A DNA stretch of 64,000 nt, taken from assembly GCA_910586825.1 (NCBI GenBank), contig CAJUJF010000004.1, positions 1-64,000 of the forward strand, in the 5' to 3' direction. Below, in pieces: positions 17,401 to 24,715 of the stretch. Position 1 is the first letter of the stretch, and each line of letters opens with the position of its first letter. The notes under the pieces were generated by a model that was not told the origin of the DNA, did not search any database, and saw nothing but the letters and a program-made list of their open reading frames with translations. The translations under genes and the position numbers were made by a program. Origin of the DNA: an uncultured Christensenellaceae bacterium (lineage in GTDB: Bacteria > Bacillota > Clostridia > Christensenellales > Borkfalkiaceae).

Positions 17401-19913
17401 TTATAAAAGCGGGGAAGAAAGATCCCACCATCGCGACGGGTTATGAAAGAAATGTTACCGATGCGGGCGCCAACGTTAAGCCGGAGGATCCTAAGGCTTA
17501 TGTGGTCGGTTGTATCGACCGTGCGATCACTTCGGCGCGTCTCTGTTCGTTCGTGCAGTTCTTCCGCGACAACAAGATCGATCTTCCCGCGTATGCCGGT
17601 ACGTTGCTGAAAGGAATCGAATTCGATACGTTCTATAACGATTTCTATCTCCCGCTTTACAAGGTTGTTCAGATTGCGCAGGCGATCGGATCCAAAGCGG
17701 ATTTCAAGATGGAAGATCTTACGGACGCGCAGACCGCGATCCTCAACCAGATTTACGTCTCGTCGTATGTGCCTAAGGGCGAATTGAAAGCGCAGTTGGA
17801 AAATACCAACGGAAGATTTGCGTTCTGGGGCGTTGGCGGACCTCTTCGCGGACAGTGCATTATTGAAATTGCGGGCGGAACGTTGAAGGGCGCAGAAGAT
17901 AATGCGTTGAATATCGTTCAATATATCGATACGCTTAATAAAGCGCTGACGGATAACGGCTATACGATCAATACCAATCAATGGGGCGTTACGGGCGGCA
18001 GCATCGTAAACAGCACGCTTACCAAGGCGCAACTTGCGGTGATCACGGAGTTCGGCGCGCTGACCGCGATGCCCGGTTACGTCGACTACAAAGGTTGGGT
18101 TGTTCCTTCCGGCGCCGGTATCAAAGGATATATGTACAGCGAATTGCAGGCGTTCAAAGCGATCAAAGCGAAGTATGAAGCGCTTACTGCGGAAGAAAAA
18201 GAAGTGGTCAGCTCGGTGGTCGACGTTGCTTCGTGGGACGGATGGGAAGCGTTTGAAGAGTTGAACGTGCAGGAGAGCTATGCGGCGTTTGCCGATGCCC
18301 GTCTTACGCTGAACGCGACGCCGATGGGTACTGACGATCCCAAGGTCTACGAAGGAACGGAACTGATGGCGGAGCTTTACCGCTGGGCGATCCGTATTTC
18401 CAACGGTACGCAGTTTAGCAAAGTTGAGAACGACGACGCCAACAACGCCAGCGAAAGCGGCGGCGGTCAGCCTTCTACGATCTGCCGCGTCGGGAATACG
18501 CTGTATCCCGCGATGCGCATGGTAAACATTTACAACTATTGCCTTGCGAACGAGATCGAGATTCCTGCGTTTGTGAACGAAGAACTTACAAAATGCGGAT
18601 TTGCAGATTTCCTTGAATCTTACGAAGCGATCGCCGGCACGGCGAAACTTGCGGCGCGCATCGAAGCGGGCGACGTTGAGACGATGGCGGATACCACGAA
18701 AGCGGAATTCGACATGCTGAATAAGTTCTGGACGAACGGTTACGAAATAAACTACCTTATCCGTTGGAACTGGAACGACAACAAGTTCGTAACCTATTAC
18801 AACGCTCGTACGCTTGCGATAATCAAAAACGCAGGGGTCGAAGTATCCAAGAAGAATACGCATGAATATTACAAGGTTGTCTCCGATTGGCTTGCCGGAC
18901 TCGGCTTCACGGTAAAGGCCAACGGCTGGGGCGTTACCGCCGACGCATTCACGGGGGGGGGTACGGCAGAGGAACCCGGCGTTCCTTCCGAACCGACATA
19001 TACGCAACCCGAGGGTTCGTTGCTTCCCGATAAAGCGAGCGGATTCACGCCTGCGGCCGGTGTAACGGTCACGGCGGCAAGCGACAAATTTACGCTCGTC
19101 AATTCGGCCAACGATGCGCCGATGAACAAGGCGGCGGTCAATAAGACGTTCACGATCGCAGGCAATTCGGTTTACTTCGACGCGGAAGCGGCTGCGGAAG
19201 GCAAATACGACCTTGTGATCTACGCGGCAGGCACGTATACTTCGATTGCAAAGATTCTTGCAAACAGCAAAGATGCGCCTTACGATCTGACGGTGAAACA
19301 AGGCAGCGTGACTCTTGCAGACGTGGTAAAAATGCTTAACGTGAAAGCGCCGGGTGCGGTTGCGGAAGGTGCGACGGAACTCGCGATCACGGAAATCGCG
19401 GTTTGCACTGGCAATAACGCGACGGTTACGGTCAGAGATTTCAGAATTGCAAAATCTCCGGTAAGCGTCATGCCTACGACTGCGGAATCCGTTACTACCC
19501 GTGAGGGAACGCCGGCTTCGACGATTACGATTGAAGACGGAGCGTTGAAGGTTGCATGCAATCATACCGATTGGACATTTAACGATTATAGCGTTGATCA
19601 AACGGTTAGCGTTGCAGATGATTTGTTGTATTTCGATTTGAGCGTTCTCGGCGAAAAGTGCGACATCATTCTGTATGACGCAAACGATAAGTATGTCACG
19701 ATCGGCACGCATTTTAACACGAAGTACGGAATCACGGGCGAGAAGTCCGGAAGTCTTACGGGCGCTGATCTGCTTACGTTGTTCAAAGCGCGCGATGCCG
19801 CGAATTATACCGACGCAACGACGGAAATCACGATTAAGAAAATCAGTATTTACGTGTATACCGGTACGACCGTCACGGTAAACCAACTCTACGTCGCGCC
19901 GACGCTGGCGTAA
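14442..19913 (+). CDS. Giant repeat lipoprotein of unknown function (1823 residues)
   Basis: I recognise no named family. The signal peptide ends in G-L-A-G-C (cysteine 25), followed by a Gly-rich spacer, so the protein is tethered outside the membrane. Residues about 30-500 are a Gly/Tyr/Trp-rich region of unknown fold. Residues about 544-1500 hold three copies of a mostly helical ~320-residue module, each with a Y-x-G-W-x-x-P motif (Trp at 572, 890 and 1219), a G-Y segment, a region with an (I/L)-P-(S/A) motif, and (in copies 2 and 3) an N-x-W-G-V-T end. A Pro/Thr/Glu linker then leads to two related beta-sandwich modules (about 1545-1680 and 1685-1820), similar in style to carbohydrate-binding domains. 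The linker codons contain a G9 run (18953-18961). It has a private near-consensus promoter and hairpins after the stop, so it is probably monocistronic. A surface adhesin or glycan-binding role is only a guess. Confidence 0.85.
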   Translation: MKKKLAVVILSSAMLATSVAGLAGCGGGGGSGKGFRDDPRAADAYEAYSYTGSKVGGYKTIADAISATVEADLDKMEDETVEPGTYGGYVTRKGGTRHIFDNRKGYGGANSDQFWYYEGGNALGGYNCWDDTNSLATLHNAKVITHATTNMGLSSSQHWNGYGLLDDHGREIPSSTVMAQTWELSSPMDAGVMMFPARKKGVSGMKYKVDLSSAQITPPYKGVTDPIYAFLGFYAWQDYYVLAVGIACDTATGDWYAYEGSSRDDSFSDVEYKIGKKLMSSKWVDSKDGGYWAPEVKTVDMEIKTVRMIDEEDGEKYWVDRMSFSFDGKEAYTRDVDDSTLNNHFAGQKISPDNGYVFTAGLDIKNEISSGSLVKNVDYFNGARFLNLTVKEAGIYFPTEQELNDVEYSIGTINKDWRGKYHDALLANDEGTQGTYDYTILNNYVCTSYQAVDGVDRYSFRFDGDPVGESDLGGTLKECQDKIDRLAGMTAENLNEYLADYDIVTKWYGADESHTGSTGIKTQHLNLVDFTNYLAAKKVYNDALNLSDAAKEVVAGLEKLSILTGYKEYKGWTAPEGAESITGYIWSEGQEFGKVYEKYQALGEIDKANVLRVYKGGAEEFGNWEEFYLGVKQYLDNADFTGMSYTMPTEKMDKNVTYNGTQALEKLFELGFKIWTTNYTDGEAVKFGFDSDSQAKFEDSFHLLYLHTVMTEQDVEIPSFFNDVVLAQISKQSRSTDFVVDFEYIYNVLKQAGRIYKTQQEGKYAWLDAELAGVVNEYMVGFDAFHEDGFNWNFNTSGNIRDRNTLYNKYFGLPDPAVAKDAFKVNIKYVIDVVMAGDNSAKLLDKGLGFEAEVTPLEKDPSAEGSETAKAIVAKIKALGSLSNYNYVGWKAPEGTEDKTGYLSDAIDAWVAIAAEIKSANAMDSAYISAMTSREDREAWDALAAGVAALAEKTEKFNTFAIGDVFTEKKDYSATEAFAEIVRISSLIKAGKKDPTIATGYERNVTDAGANVKPEDPKAYVVGCIDRAITSARLCSFVQFFRDNKIDLPAYAGTLLKGIEFDTFYNDFYLPLYKVVQIAQAIGSKADFKMEDLTDAQTAILNQIYVSSYVPKGELKAQLENTNGRFAFWGVGGPLRGQCIIEIAGGTLKGAEDNALNIVQYIDTLNKALTDNGYTINTNQWGVTGGSIVNSTLTKAQLAVITEFGALTAMPGYVDYKGWVVPSGAGIKGYMYSELQAFKAIKAKYEALTAEEKEVVSSVVDVASWDGWEAFEELNVQESYAAFADARLTLNATPMGTDDPKVYEGTELMAELYRWAIRISNGTQFSKVENDDANNASESGGGQPSTICRVGNTLYPAMRMVNIYNYCLANEIEIPAFVNEELTKCGFADFLESYEAIAGTAKLAARIEAGDVETMADTTKAEFDMLNKFWTNGYEINYLIRWNWNDNKFVTYYNARTLAIIKNAGVEVSKKNTHEYYKVVSDWLAGLGFTVKANGWGVTADAFTGGGTAEEPGVPSEPTYTQPEGSLLPDKASGFTPAAGVTVTAASDKFTLVNSANDAPMNKAAVNKTFTIAGNSVYFDAEAAAEGKYDLVIYAAGTYTSIAKILANSKDAPYDLTVKQGSVTLADVVKMLNVKAPGAVAEGATELAITEIAVCTGNNATVTVRDFRIAKSPVSVMPTTAESVTTREGTPASTITIEDGALKVACNHTDWTFNDYSVDQTVSVADDLLYFDLSVLGEKCDIILYDANDKYVTIGTHFNTKYGITGEKSGSLTGADLLTLFKARDAANYTDATTEITIKKISIYVYTGTTVTVNQLYVAPTLA
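16071..18950 (+). repeat. Three diverged copies of a ~320-residue module
   Basis: The approximate units are 16071-17010, 17025-17995 and 18012-18950. They align at the protein level by the Y-x-G-W-x-x-P motif, a stretch of acidic/Lys-rich helix, an internal aromatic segment, and (in the last two) the N-x-W-G-V-T end motif. The DNA copies are well diverged, so the triplication is old and maintained by selection rather than recent slippage. Confidence 0.7.
18953..18961 (+). repeat. G9 homopolymer inside the giant lipoprotein gene
   Basis: Nine G residues encode part of a T-G-G-G-T linker at residues 1504-1508. Losing one G leads to a stop after about 36 codons and gaining one leads to a stop after about 26. 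Either change removes the two C-terminal modules while leaving the rest of the lipoprotein intact. Confidence 0.8.
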
Positions 19914-19928
19914 TCATTCCAATCACAC

Positions 19929-20085
19929 GGTTCCCTCTTTCCGGAAGGGAAGAGGGAACCATCCCTCTATTGCCGCAGACTCTTGTGGCAATCGGGGAGT
20001 ACATATCGACACACGCTTTTCCGGTTCCCCCTATTGCGGAAAAGTAAACGAATCTCTCGCCTCCCCCGCAAGCATTGCGGGGGAG
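19929..20085. other. Three consecutive hairpins between genes
   Basis: The stems are 19929-19942/19947-19960 (14 bp, one G-T, GGAA loop), 20016-20023/20037-20044 (8 bp) and 20061-20071/20075-20085 (11 bp perfect, 3-base loop). None is followed by a proper T run. The first probably ends or protects the giant lipoprotein transcript. The rest lie in the leader of the transporter gene at 20141 and may be structured RNA or palindromic repeat elements. No clear promoter was seen in the gap. Confidence 0.6.
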
Positions 20086-20140
20086 GGTACGAGAGGATCT
20101 TCGGGGCAAAACGACATTTGTGCAGCAAGGGAGAAAACAC

Positions 20141-22027
20141 ATGAACAAAAAAATATTTTCAATAGCAATGGCGGGCGTCATCCTCTCTGCGGGGATATCG
20201 GCGCTGGCTGGTTGCGGACAACAGTACATCGTCCCTATCGATTGGACGGTCGATCTTTCCAACCCGATCGAACTGCGCGGTTGCTATCCGCTGACGGGTA
20301 TCGGCGCGTTCGGAAGAGACGACTCCGCCAAAATTATCAAGGAAACTACCGGTTATACGGTCAAATATGAAGAGCTCGGCTCCAACGCCGACAACGACGT
20401 GGCGAAATATCTTTCCACGCAGGAAAAATTCCATTTCATGAAGCTGACCGAAGCGCAGTATCACCCCAACCTTGCAAAGGGGAATTTTTGCGATCTGACC
20501 GACATTTTACAGAACACGGAATCCGGACGGATTCTTTATCAGCTCATCGATCTCATGGATTACGGCTGGGAAGCGGTGACTTACGTGGACGACGAGGGGA
20601 ACTCCCACATCTACGGCATTCCCGACTTCGGGTACGTGAGCATGATCGACTCCGCCATGGTCTGGAACCGCGATCACCTGAAACAAATCGGATTCACCGA
20701 ACGCTATCCCGATACCGAGAACGGTTTGCCCGAAACGGTGGAGCAAGTGACCTGGGCGTTGAAAACCTGCCAAGAGTATTTTGGGAAAAATAATAACAGC
20801 TATCACGCGTTGGGCATTCCCGGTGCGAACGCTGTGGAAATCGTACAGCTGAAAGGCGCGTTCGAAGTGCCCAATCAGTTCTATGTGGACGACGACGGAA
20901 ATATCCAGCAGTACGTGTACAGCGAGAACACCACCAATTATACGGTGTACATGAATAAGCTCTTCAAAAACAACATTCTCTCTTCCGCCTGGCAGGGCGA
21001 ATCGCAGGCGAGCATGCACTCCAAGTTCGCCGACGAGTTGTTCTCCTGCGTGTTTACGAGCTATTGGCACGTGATCACTCTTGTTAACACGATCGTTGCG
21101 CGCACGAAGATTGCGGAGAGTATGGGAATCGAAAATACTTATCAAAATATGCACGATCAGGCGATCGGCTGGCAGCTGCGCGTTCGCGGCGACGGAACCG
21201 GTTTCGACGATTCCGAACAAGGGCGTTCGGTGAATCAGGACGTTGCGCGCATCGAAGGCGGCGGCGCGGGCGTTTCGTATTACACCGTCATTCCCGCCTA
21301 CATGTCCGATAAGGCGCTGTACGTCGTCGATTTCCTTTCGAAAAAGTTACAGTATTTCGCCGACTATTACGGCGGAACCGAAGGTCTTCACTGGAACGTC
21401 GTAGATGCTCCGGCAGGCGCGCCCGCGGCGGCGGATTATACCGAAGAGAACGACGCGGAATATACCAAGTACGAGAATCTCAAAGAGAAACTCATTTTCC
21501 TGCGCCCCTACGAGTACAGCTATACCCGTTATTACAATACCGAAGAGGTGACGGACAACAAGCTCGTTCCCGAAACGATGGGGGAAGAGAAGATCAACGT
21601 TTCTCAGCCCGGAAGATGGGTAAAACTGACTGATCGCTATAAAGATCAAATCGCCGATAACTCTCAGTATTGCAACGGCACCAATGCGGTCGAAGCGCGC
21701 GTTCTCTTCCATTTGCGCGAAACCGGTTTCGACGCTTGGCCGGTCGTGACGCCGACGGACGATACGATCATTTTCAATCCGATGTCGATGAGCCCTCCGA
21801 TCAAGCACTGGGCGCCTATTTCGATTTTGTCGCGGACCAAGCTCAAAAACGGAATTTGCAGTGCGATCGAACAGGACGATCCCGTCACTTCGCTGAACAA
21901 TACCCGTCAGGGCGTGCGCGAACAGTACGACCGCGGCGCCGACGGCGAAAAGTATTATTACTGGTCGGATACCATCAGCGAAGAAATGACCAAGTGGTAT
22001 AAGGAAGTAAAACTCAACCGCGACTGA
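20141..22027 (+). CDS. ABC transporter solute-binding lipoprotein (LplA type)
   Basis: A 628-residue extracellular binding protein; the lipobox A-L-A-G-C sets the lipidated cysteine at residue 25. The sequence fits the large LplA/family 1 type that accompanies LplB/LplC permeases: D-D-S-A-K near the start, F-x-D-L-T-D (about 118-123), Y-G-I-P-D-F, and a C-terminal E-M-T-K-W-Y-K-E. It is somewhat longer than the usual 500-560 residues. The open frame extends to 20075, but AAGGGAG and the lipoprotein signal fix the ATG at 20141. It is followed by two permeases. The substrate is inferred to be an oligosaccharide from the glycan-active genes downstream. Confidence 0.88.
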   Translation: MNKKIFSIAMAGVILSAGISALAGCGQQYIVPIDWTVDLSNPIELRGCYPLTGIGAFGRDDSAKIIKETTGYTVKYEELGSNADNDVAKYLSTQEKFHFMKLTEAQYHPNLAKGNFCDLTDILQNTESGRILYQLIDLMDYGWEAVTYVDDEGNSHIYGIPDFGYVSMIDSAMVWNRDHLKQIGFTERYPDTENGLPETVEQVTWALKTCQEYFGKNNNSYHALGIPGANAVEIVQLKGAFEVPNQFYVDDDGNIQQYVYSENTTNYTVYMNKLFKNNILSSAWQGESQASMHSKFADELFSCVFTSYWHVITLVNTIVARTKIAESMGIENTYQNMHDQAIGWQLRVRGDGTGFDDSEQGRSVNQDVARIEGGGAGVSYYTVIPAYMSDKALYVVDFLSKKLQYFADYYGGTEGLHWNVVDAPAGAPAAADYTEENDAEYTKYENLKEKLIFLRPYEYSYTRYYNTEEVTDNKLVPETMGEEKINVSQPGRWVKLTDRYKDQIADNSQYCNGTNAVEARVLFHLRETGFDAWPVVTPTDDTIIFNPMSMSPPIKHWAPISILSRTKLKNGICSAIEQDDPVTSLNNTRQGVREQYDRGADGEKYYYWSDTISEEMTKWYKEVKLNRD

Positions 22028-22074
22028 TCCGATCGGAATTTTGCAACTGCGGAAAAGGTGACGAGGTATCCCGT

Positions 22075-23127
22075 ATGGAAGAAAAAAAGACGTTAAACAG
22101 CGAACTCCCCGCCCAAGCGGCGGGAGAGTTCGTCCCTTCCCAAAGCGCGGCGGCGAAGGTTCCCGCGCGGGAAGACACGAAAAATCAGAAAAACGGATAT
22201 TGGAAAAACCAATGGAAGGGCATTAAAAAATATCGGAAACTCATCTTGTTTTTGGTGCCGGCGGCAGCGTTTTCGTTGATATTTTCCTATATTCCGATGC
22301 TCGGAATCCTGTTCGCTTTCAAGGGTCCGGAATTCAATCTTGCGGCGGGCGACGTTCTGTTCAACCTGACGCACGGCTCCTGGACGTTCCAGAATTTTGC
22401 GAACATTTTCGTCGATCCCAAAATCGGATTGGCGATCGGGAACACGCTTTTGATCAACATTATAAGATTGTTGCTGTGTTTCCCGCTTTCCATCATTATC
22501 GCCGTCATGCTTTCGGAACTCAAAAGCCAGACGCTGAGTAAAACCATTCTCATCATCCTCACCATTCCGAACTTCCTTTCCTGGGTCATCGTAATCGGGA
22601 TCTGGTCGGGATTCCTCGATCCGGACACGGGATTTCTCGGTCAGGCGCTTGCGGATATGGGCGCGGTCAATATCATGGCGGATAACGGCTGGTTTAAACC
22701 GCTTGTCGTGTTCCTCTCCGCATGGAAAGGCGCGGGCTGGGGGTGTATTCTCTTCTATTCCGCGATCGTGTCCATCGATAAAACGTATTACGAATCGGCG
22801 ACGCTCGAAGGCGCGAACAGATTGCAGAAAACCTGGTATCTTACCATTCCCTCGATTTTGCCGACGATCGCGCTCATGCTCGTGCTGAACATCAGCGGGA
22901 TGATGGCGGTCGGGTTCGAGCAGGTCTATACCATGATGAAGCAGAACACGTCGCTTATCGATTCTCAGATCACGCTCGATACATATTTGTACGAAATTTC
23001 CATCGTCAAACCGAGCGATATCCCGTTTGCGACTTCGCTCGGTGTGCTGAACGGACTGATTGCGCTGGTGCTGATGCTTGTCGGCAATAAGATCACGTCC
23101 AAGACGCTGAAACGCGGACTCTGGTAA
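22075..23127 (+). CDS. ABC transporter permease (LplB type)
   Basis: A 350-residue membrane permease with a long charged N-terminal tail (about 60 residues, Lys-rich) before the first of six membrane segments. The EAA docking loop is Y-E-S-A-T-L-E-G-A with Glu at residue 240, followed by L-T-I-P-S-I. The region F-E-Q-V-Y-T-M-M and the ending T-L-K-R-G-L-W are characteristic of LplB-type permeases of complex carbohydrate importers. The partner permease starts 14 bases after its stop. No ATPase gene is in the cluster. Confidence 0.93.
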   Translation: MEEKKTLNSELPAQAAGEFVPSQSAAAKVPAREDTKNQKNGYWKNQWKGIKKYRKLILFLVPAAAFSLIFSYIPMLGILFAFKGPEFNLAAGDVLFNLTHGSWTFQNFANIFVDPKIGLAIGNTLLINIIRLLLCFPLSIIIAVMLSELKSQTLSKTILIILTIPNFLSWVIVIGIWSGFLDPDTGFLGQALADMGAVNIMADNGWFKPLVVFLSAWKGAGWGCILFYSAIVSIDKTYYESATLEGANRLQKTWYLTIPSILPTIALMLVLNISGMMAVGFEQVYTMMKQNTSLIDSQITLDTYLYEISIVKPSDIPFATSLGVLNGLIALVLMLVGNKITSKTLKRGLW

Positions 23128-23141
23128 GGGAGGAAGAACGT

Positions 23142-24071
23142 ATGAATCAGTCTAAAATCCGTAATTTCTTCCGCCGCAGGAGAAACCCCAACAAAATTCG
23201 GGAGAGCAAGCTGGATACCGCGTTGATGATCCTGAATATCGTGCTTCTGATCGTCGGCGCGATCCTGGTACTCTTCCCGTTGCTCAACTATTTCTCCCTC
23301 GCGTTTAACGACGGAAACTTCAACATGGACGTGGTGATCTTTCCCGTGCGCTGGTCGTTCTGGTCCTTTCAGTACATATTCTCCGGCGAAGGGGCGTTGG
23401 CCTTCTGGCGGTCGTTCGGCAATTCCTTATTCATTACCCTTGTCGTAACGATCTTCTCCAACCTGTTCGAGGCAATGGCGGCTTACCCGCTTTCGAAAAA
23501 GGATTTCCCGTTCCGCGGAAATATCCTGATGTATTTCATTATTACGATGCTGTTCTCGGCGGGAATCATGCCCATCTATCTGTTGATGCATCAGTTCAAA
23601 TTGCTGAACAATATCTGGTCGGTCATTCTCATCTCGATCAGCAACGTCACGCACCTGCTCTATTTCAAGACGTTCTTCGAGGGGATCCCTACCGATATCG
23701 AAGAGGCGGCGAAGCTCGACGGCGCCGGCGAATTGCAGCTCTTCTTCCGGATCGTCATTCCCATGTCCCTGCCCATTATCGGCAGCTGCTGCTTCTTTAC
23801 GATCGTCGGCACGTGGAACGGATACGGTTCGGCGCTGCTCTTCATTCCCGAATCGCAGACGGGCGAAGCCAACATGCCGCTTGCGTACTATATTTATTAC
23901 TTTATCGGCAAAACCGAGATCGGGGACAAGAACAACGCGATTCTCGCGGCGAACAGAAAGAATATCGAAGCCGCGATGATGCTTCTGAGTACGATTCCCA
24001 TTCTCTGCATGTACCCCTACGTCGTGCGCTATATCAAGGGCGGGTTGCAGCTCGGATCGGTGAAAGGCTAA
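23142..24071 (+). CDS. ABC transporter permease (LplC/YtcP type)
   Basis: A 309-residue permease with six membrane segments and the EAA loop I-E-E-A-A-K-L-D-G-A (Glu at 187 and 188) followed by V-I-P-M-S. The start N-P-N-K-I-R-E-S-K and the ending Y-I-K-G-G-L-Q-L-G-S-V-K-G are typical of YtcP/LplC proteins. It forms the importer with the two preceding genes. Its stop is 61 bases before the next lipoprotein gene, so the operon probably continues. Confidence 0.93.
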   Translation: MNQSKIRNFFRRRRNPNKIRESKLDTALMILNIVLLIVGAILVLFPLLNYFSLAFNDGNFNMDVVIFPVRWSFWSFQYIFSGEGALAFWRSFGNSLFITLVVTIFSNLFEAMAAYPLSKKDFPFRGNILMYFIITMLFSAGIMPIYLLMHQFKLLNNIWSVILISISNVTHLLYFKTFFEGIPTDIEEAAKLDGAGELQLFFRIVIPMSLPIIGSCCFFTIVGTWNGYGSALLFIPESQTGEANMPLAYYIYYFIGKTEIGDKNNAILAANRKNIEAAMMLLSTIPILCMYPYVVRYIKGGLQLGSVKG

Positions 24072-24132
24072 GTAAATTCCGCCGTTTTTGCCGACGGGTT
24101 CCGTCGGCGGATCGGCAAGAAGGAGGATCTTT

Positions 24133-24699
24133 ATGAAAAAGAGATTTTCGCTGTTGGCGTTGGTTGTCGCGCTTTTCACGCTGGTGCTTTTCACGGCTTG
24201 CGGCGGCACGCCTGCGGCGACGCTGAATAAAACGGAACTTTCGATGACCGTCGGAACCGAATTTACGCTCGAAGCCGCGCTTACAAACGTGCAAGAGGTG
24301 ACGTGGGAATCTTCCGACCACAAGACCGTCGACGTGACGGCGGACGGAAAGACCGCCGTGGTCAAGGCGTTGAAGGCGGGAACCGTTACGATTTCCGTTA
24401 TGAACGGCGAAGACGTTCTGGCGACTTGCGAAATCACGGTCGCGGAATCGCCGCTGTCCGTCTTTTTGCCGGACGGGAAGCTTGTGCTGAGGATTAACTC
24501 TTCCGCAACGGTGAAAGCCGTCTGCCTGACCGAGCTGAACGGCGAGGCGGTATGGAGCAGTTCGGACGAGGCGATCGGAACGGTGGAAGCGCAGGGGATG
24601 ACGGCAAGAGTCACCGCGCGCAAACGCGGAACCTGCACGATCACCGTAAAGGCGGACGGTTATGCCGCGAGCTTTACGCTAATGGTCGGAATCGTATAA
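24133..24699 (+). CDS. Small lipoprotein with two bacterial Ig-like (BIG2) domains
   Basis: A 188-residue lipoprotein with the lipobox L-F-T-A-C (cysteine 23). Two Ig-like domains follow: residues about 30-105 with the BIG2 pattern W-E-S-S-D-x-K-T-V and L-K-A-G-T-V-T-I, and residues about 110-187 with W-S-S-S-D-E-A-I-G-T-V-E. It has no catalytic part. Such proteins act as spacers or binding partners at the cell surface. AGGAGG at 24121 and the signal sequence choose the ATG at 24133 over upstream in-frame starts. It lies between the permease genes and an exported phosphodiesterase (16-base gap). Confidence 0.8.
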   Translation: MKKRFSLLALVVALFTLVLFTACGGTPAATLNKTELSMTVGTEFTLEAALTNVQEVTWESSDHKTVDVTADGKTAVVKALKAGTVTISVMNGEDVLATCEITVAESPLSVFLPDGKLVLRINSSATVKAVCLTELNGEAVWSSSDEAIGTVEAQGMTARVTARKRGTCTITVKADGYAASFTLMVGIV

Positions 24700-24715
24700 G
24701 GAGGGAAATTCGATT

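Noticed and set aside
16440..19886. 1148-codon open frame on the - strand
   Set aside because: It is an antisense shadow of the giant lipoprotein gene, with Arg/Phe/Ile-rich low-information composition and no ribosome binding site.
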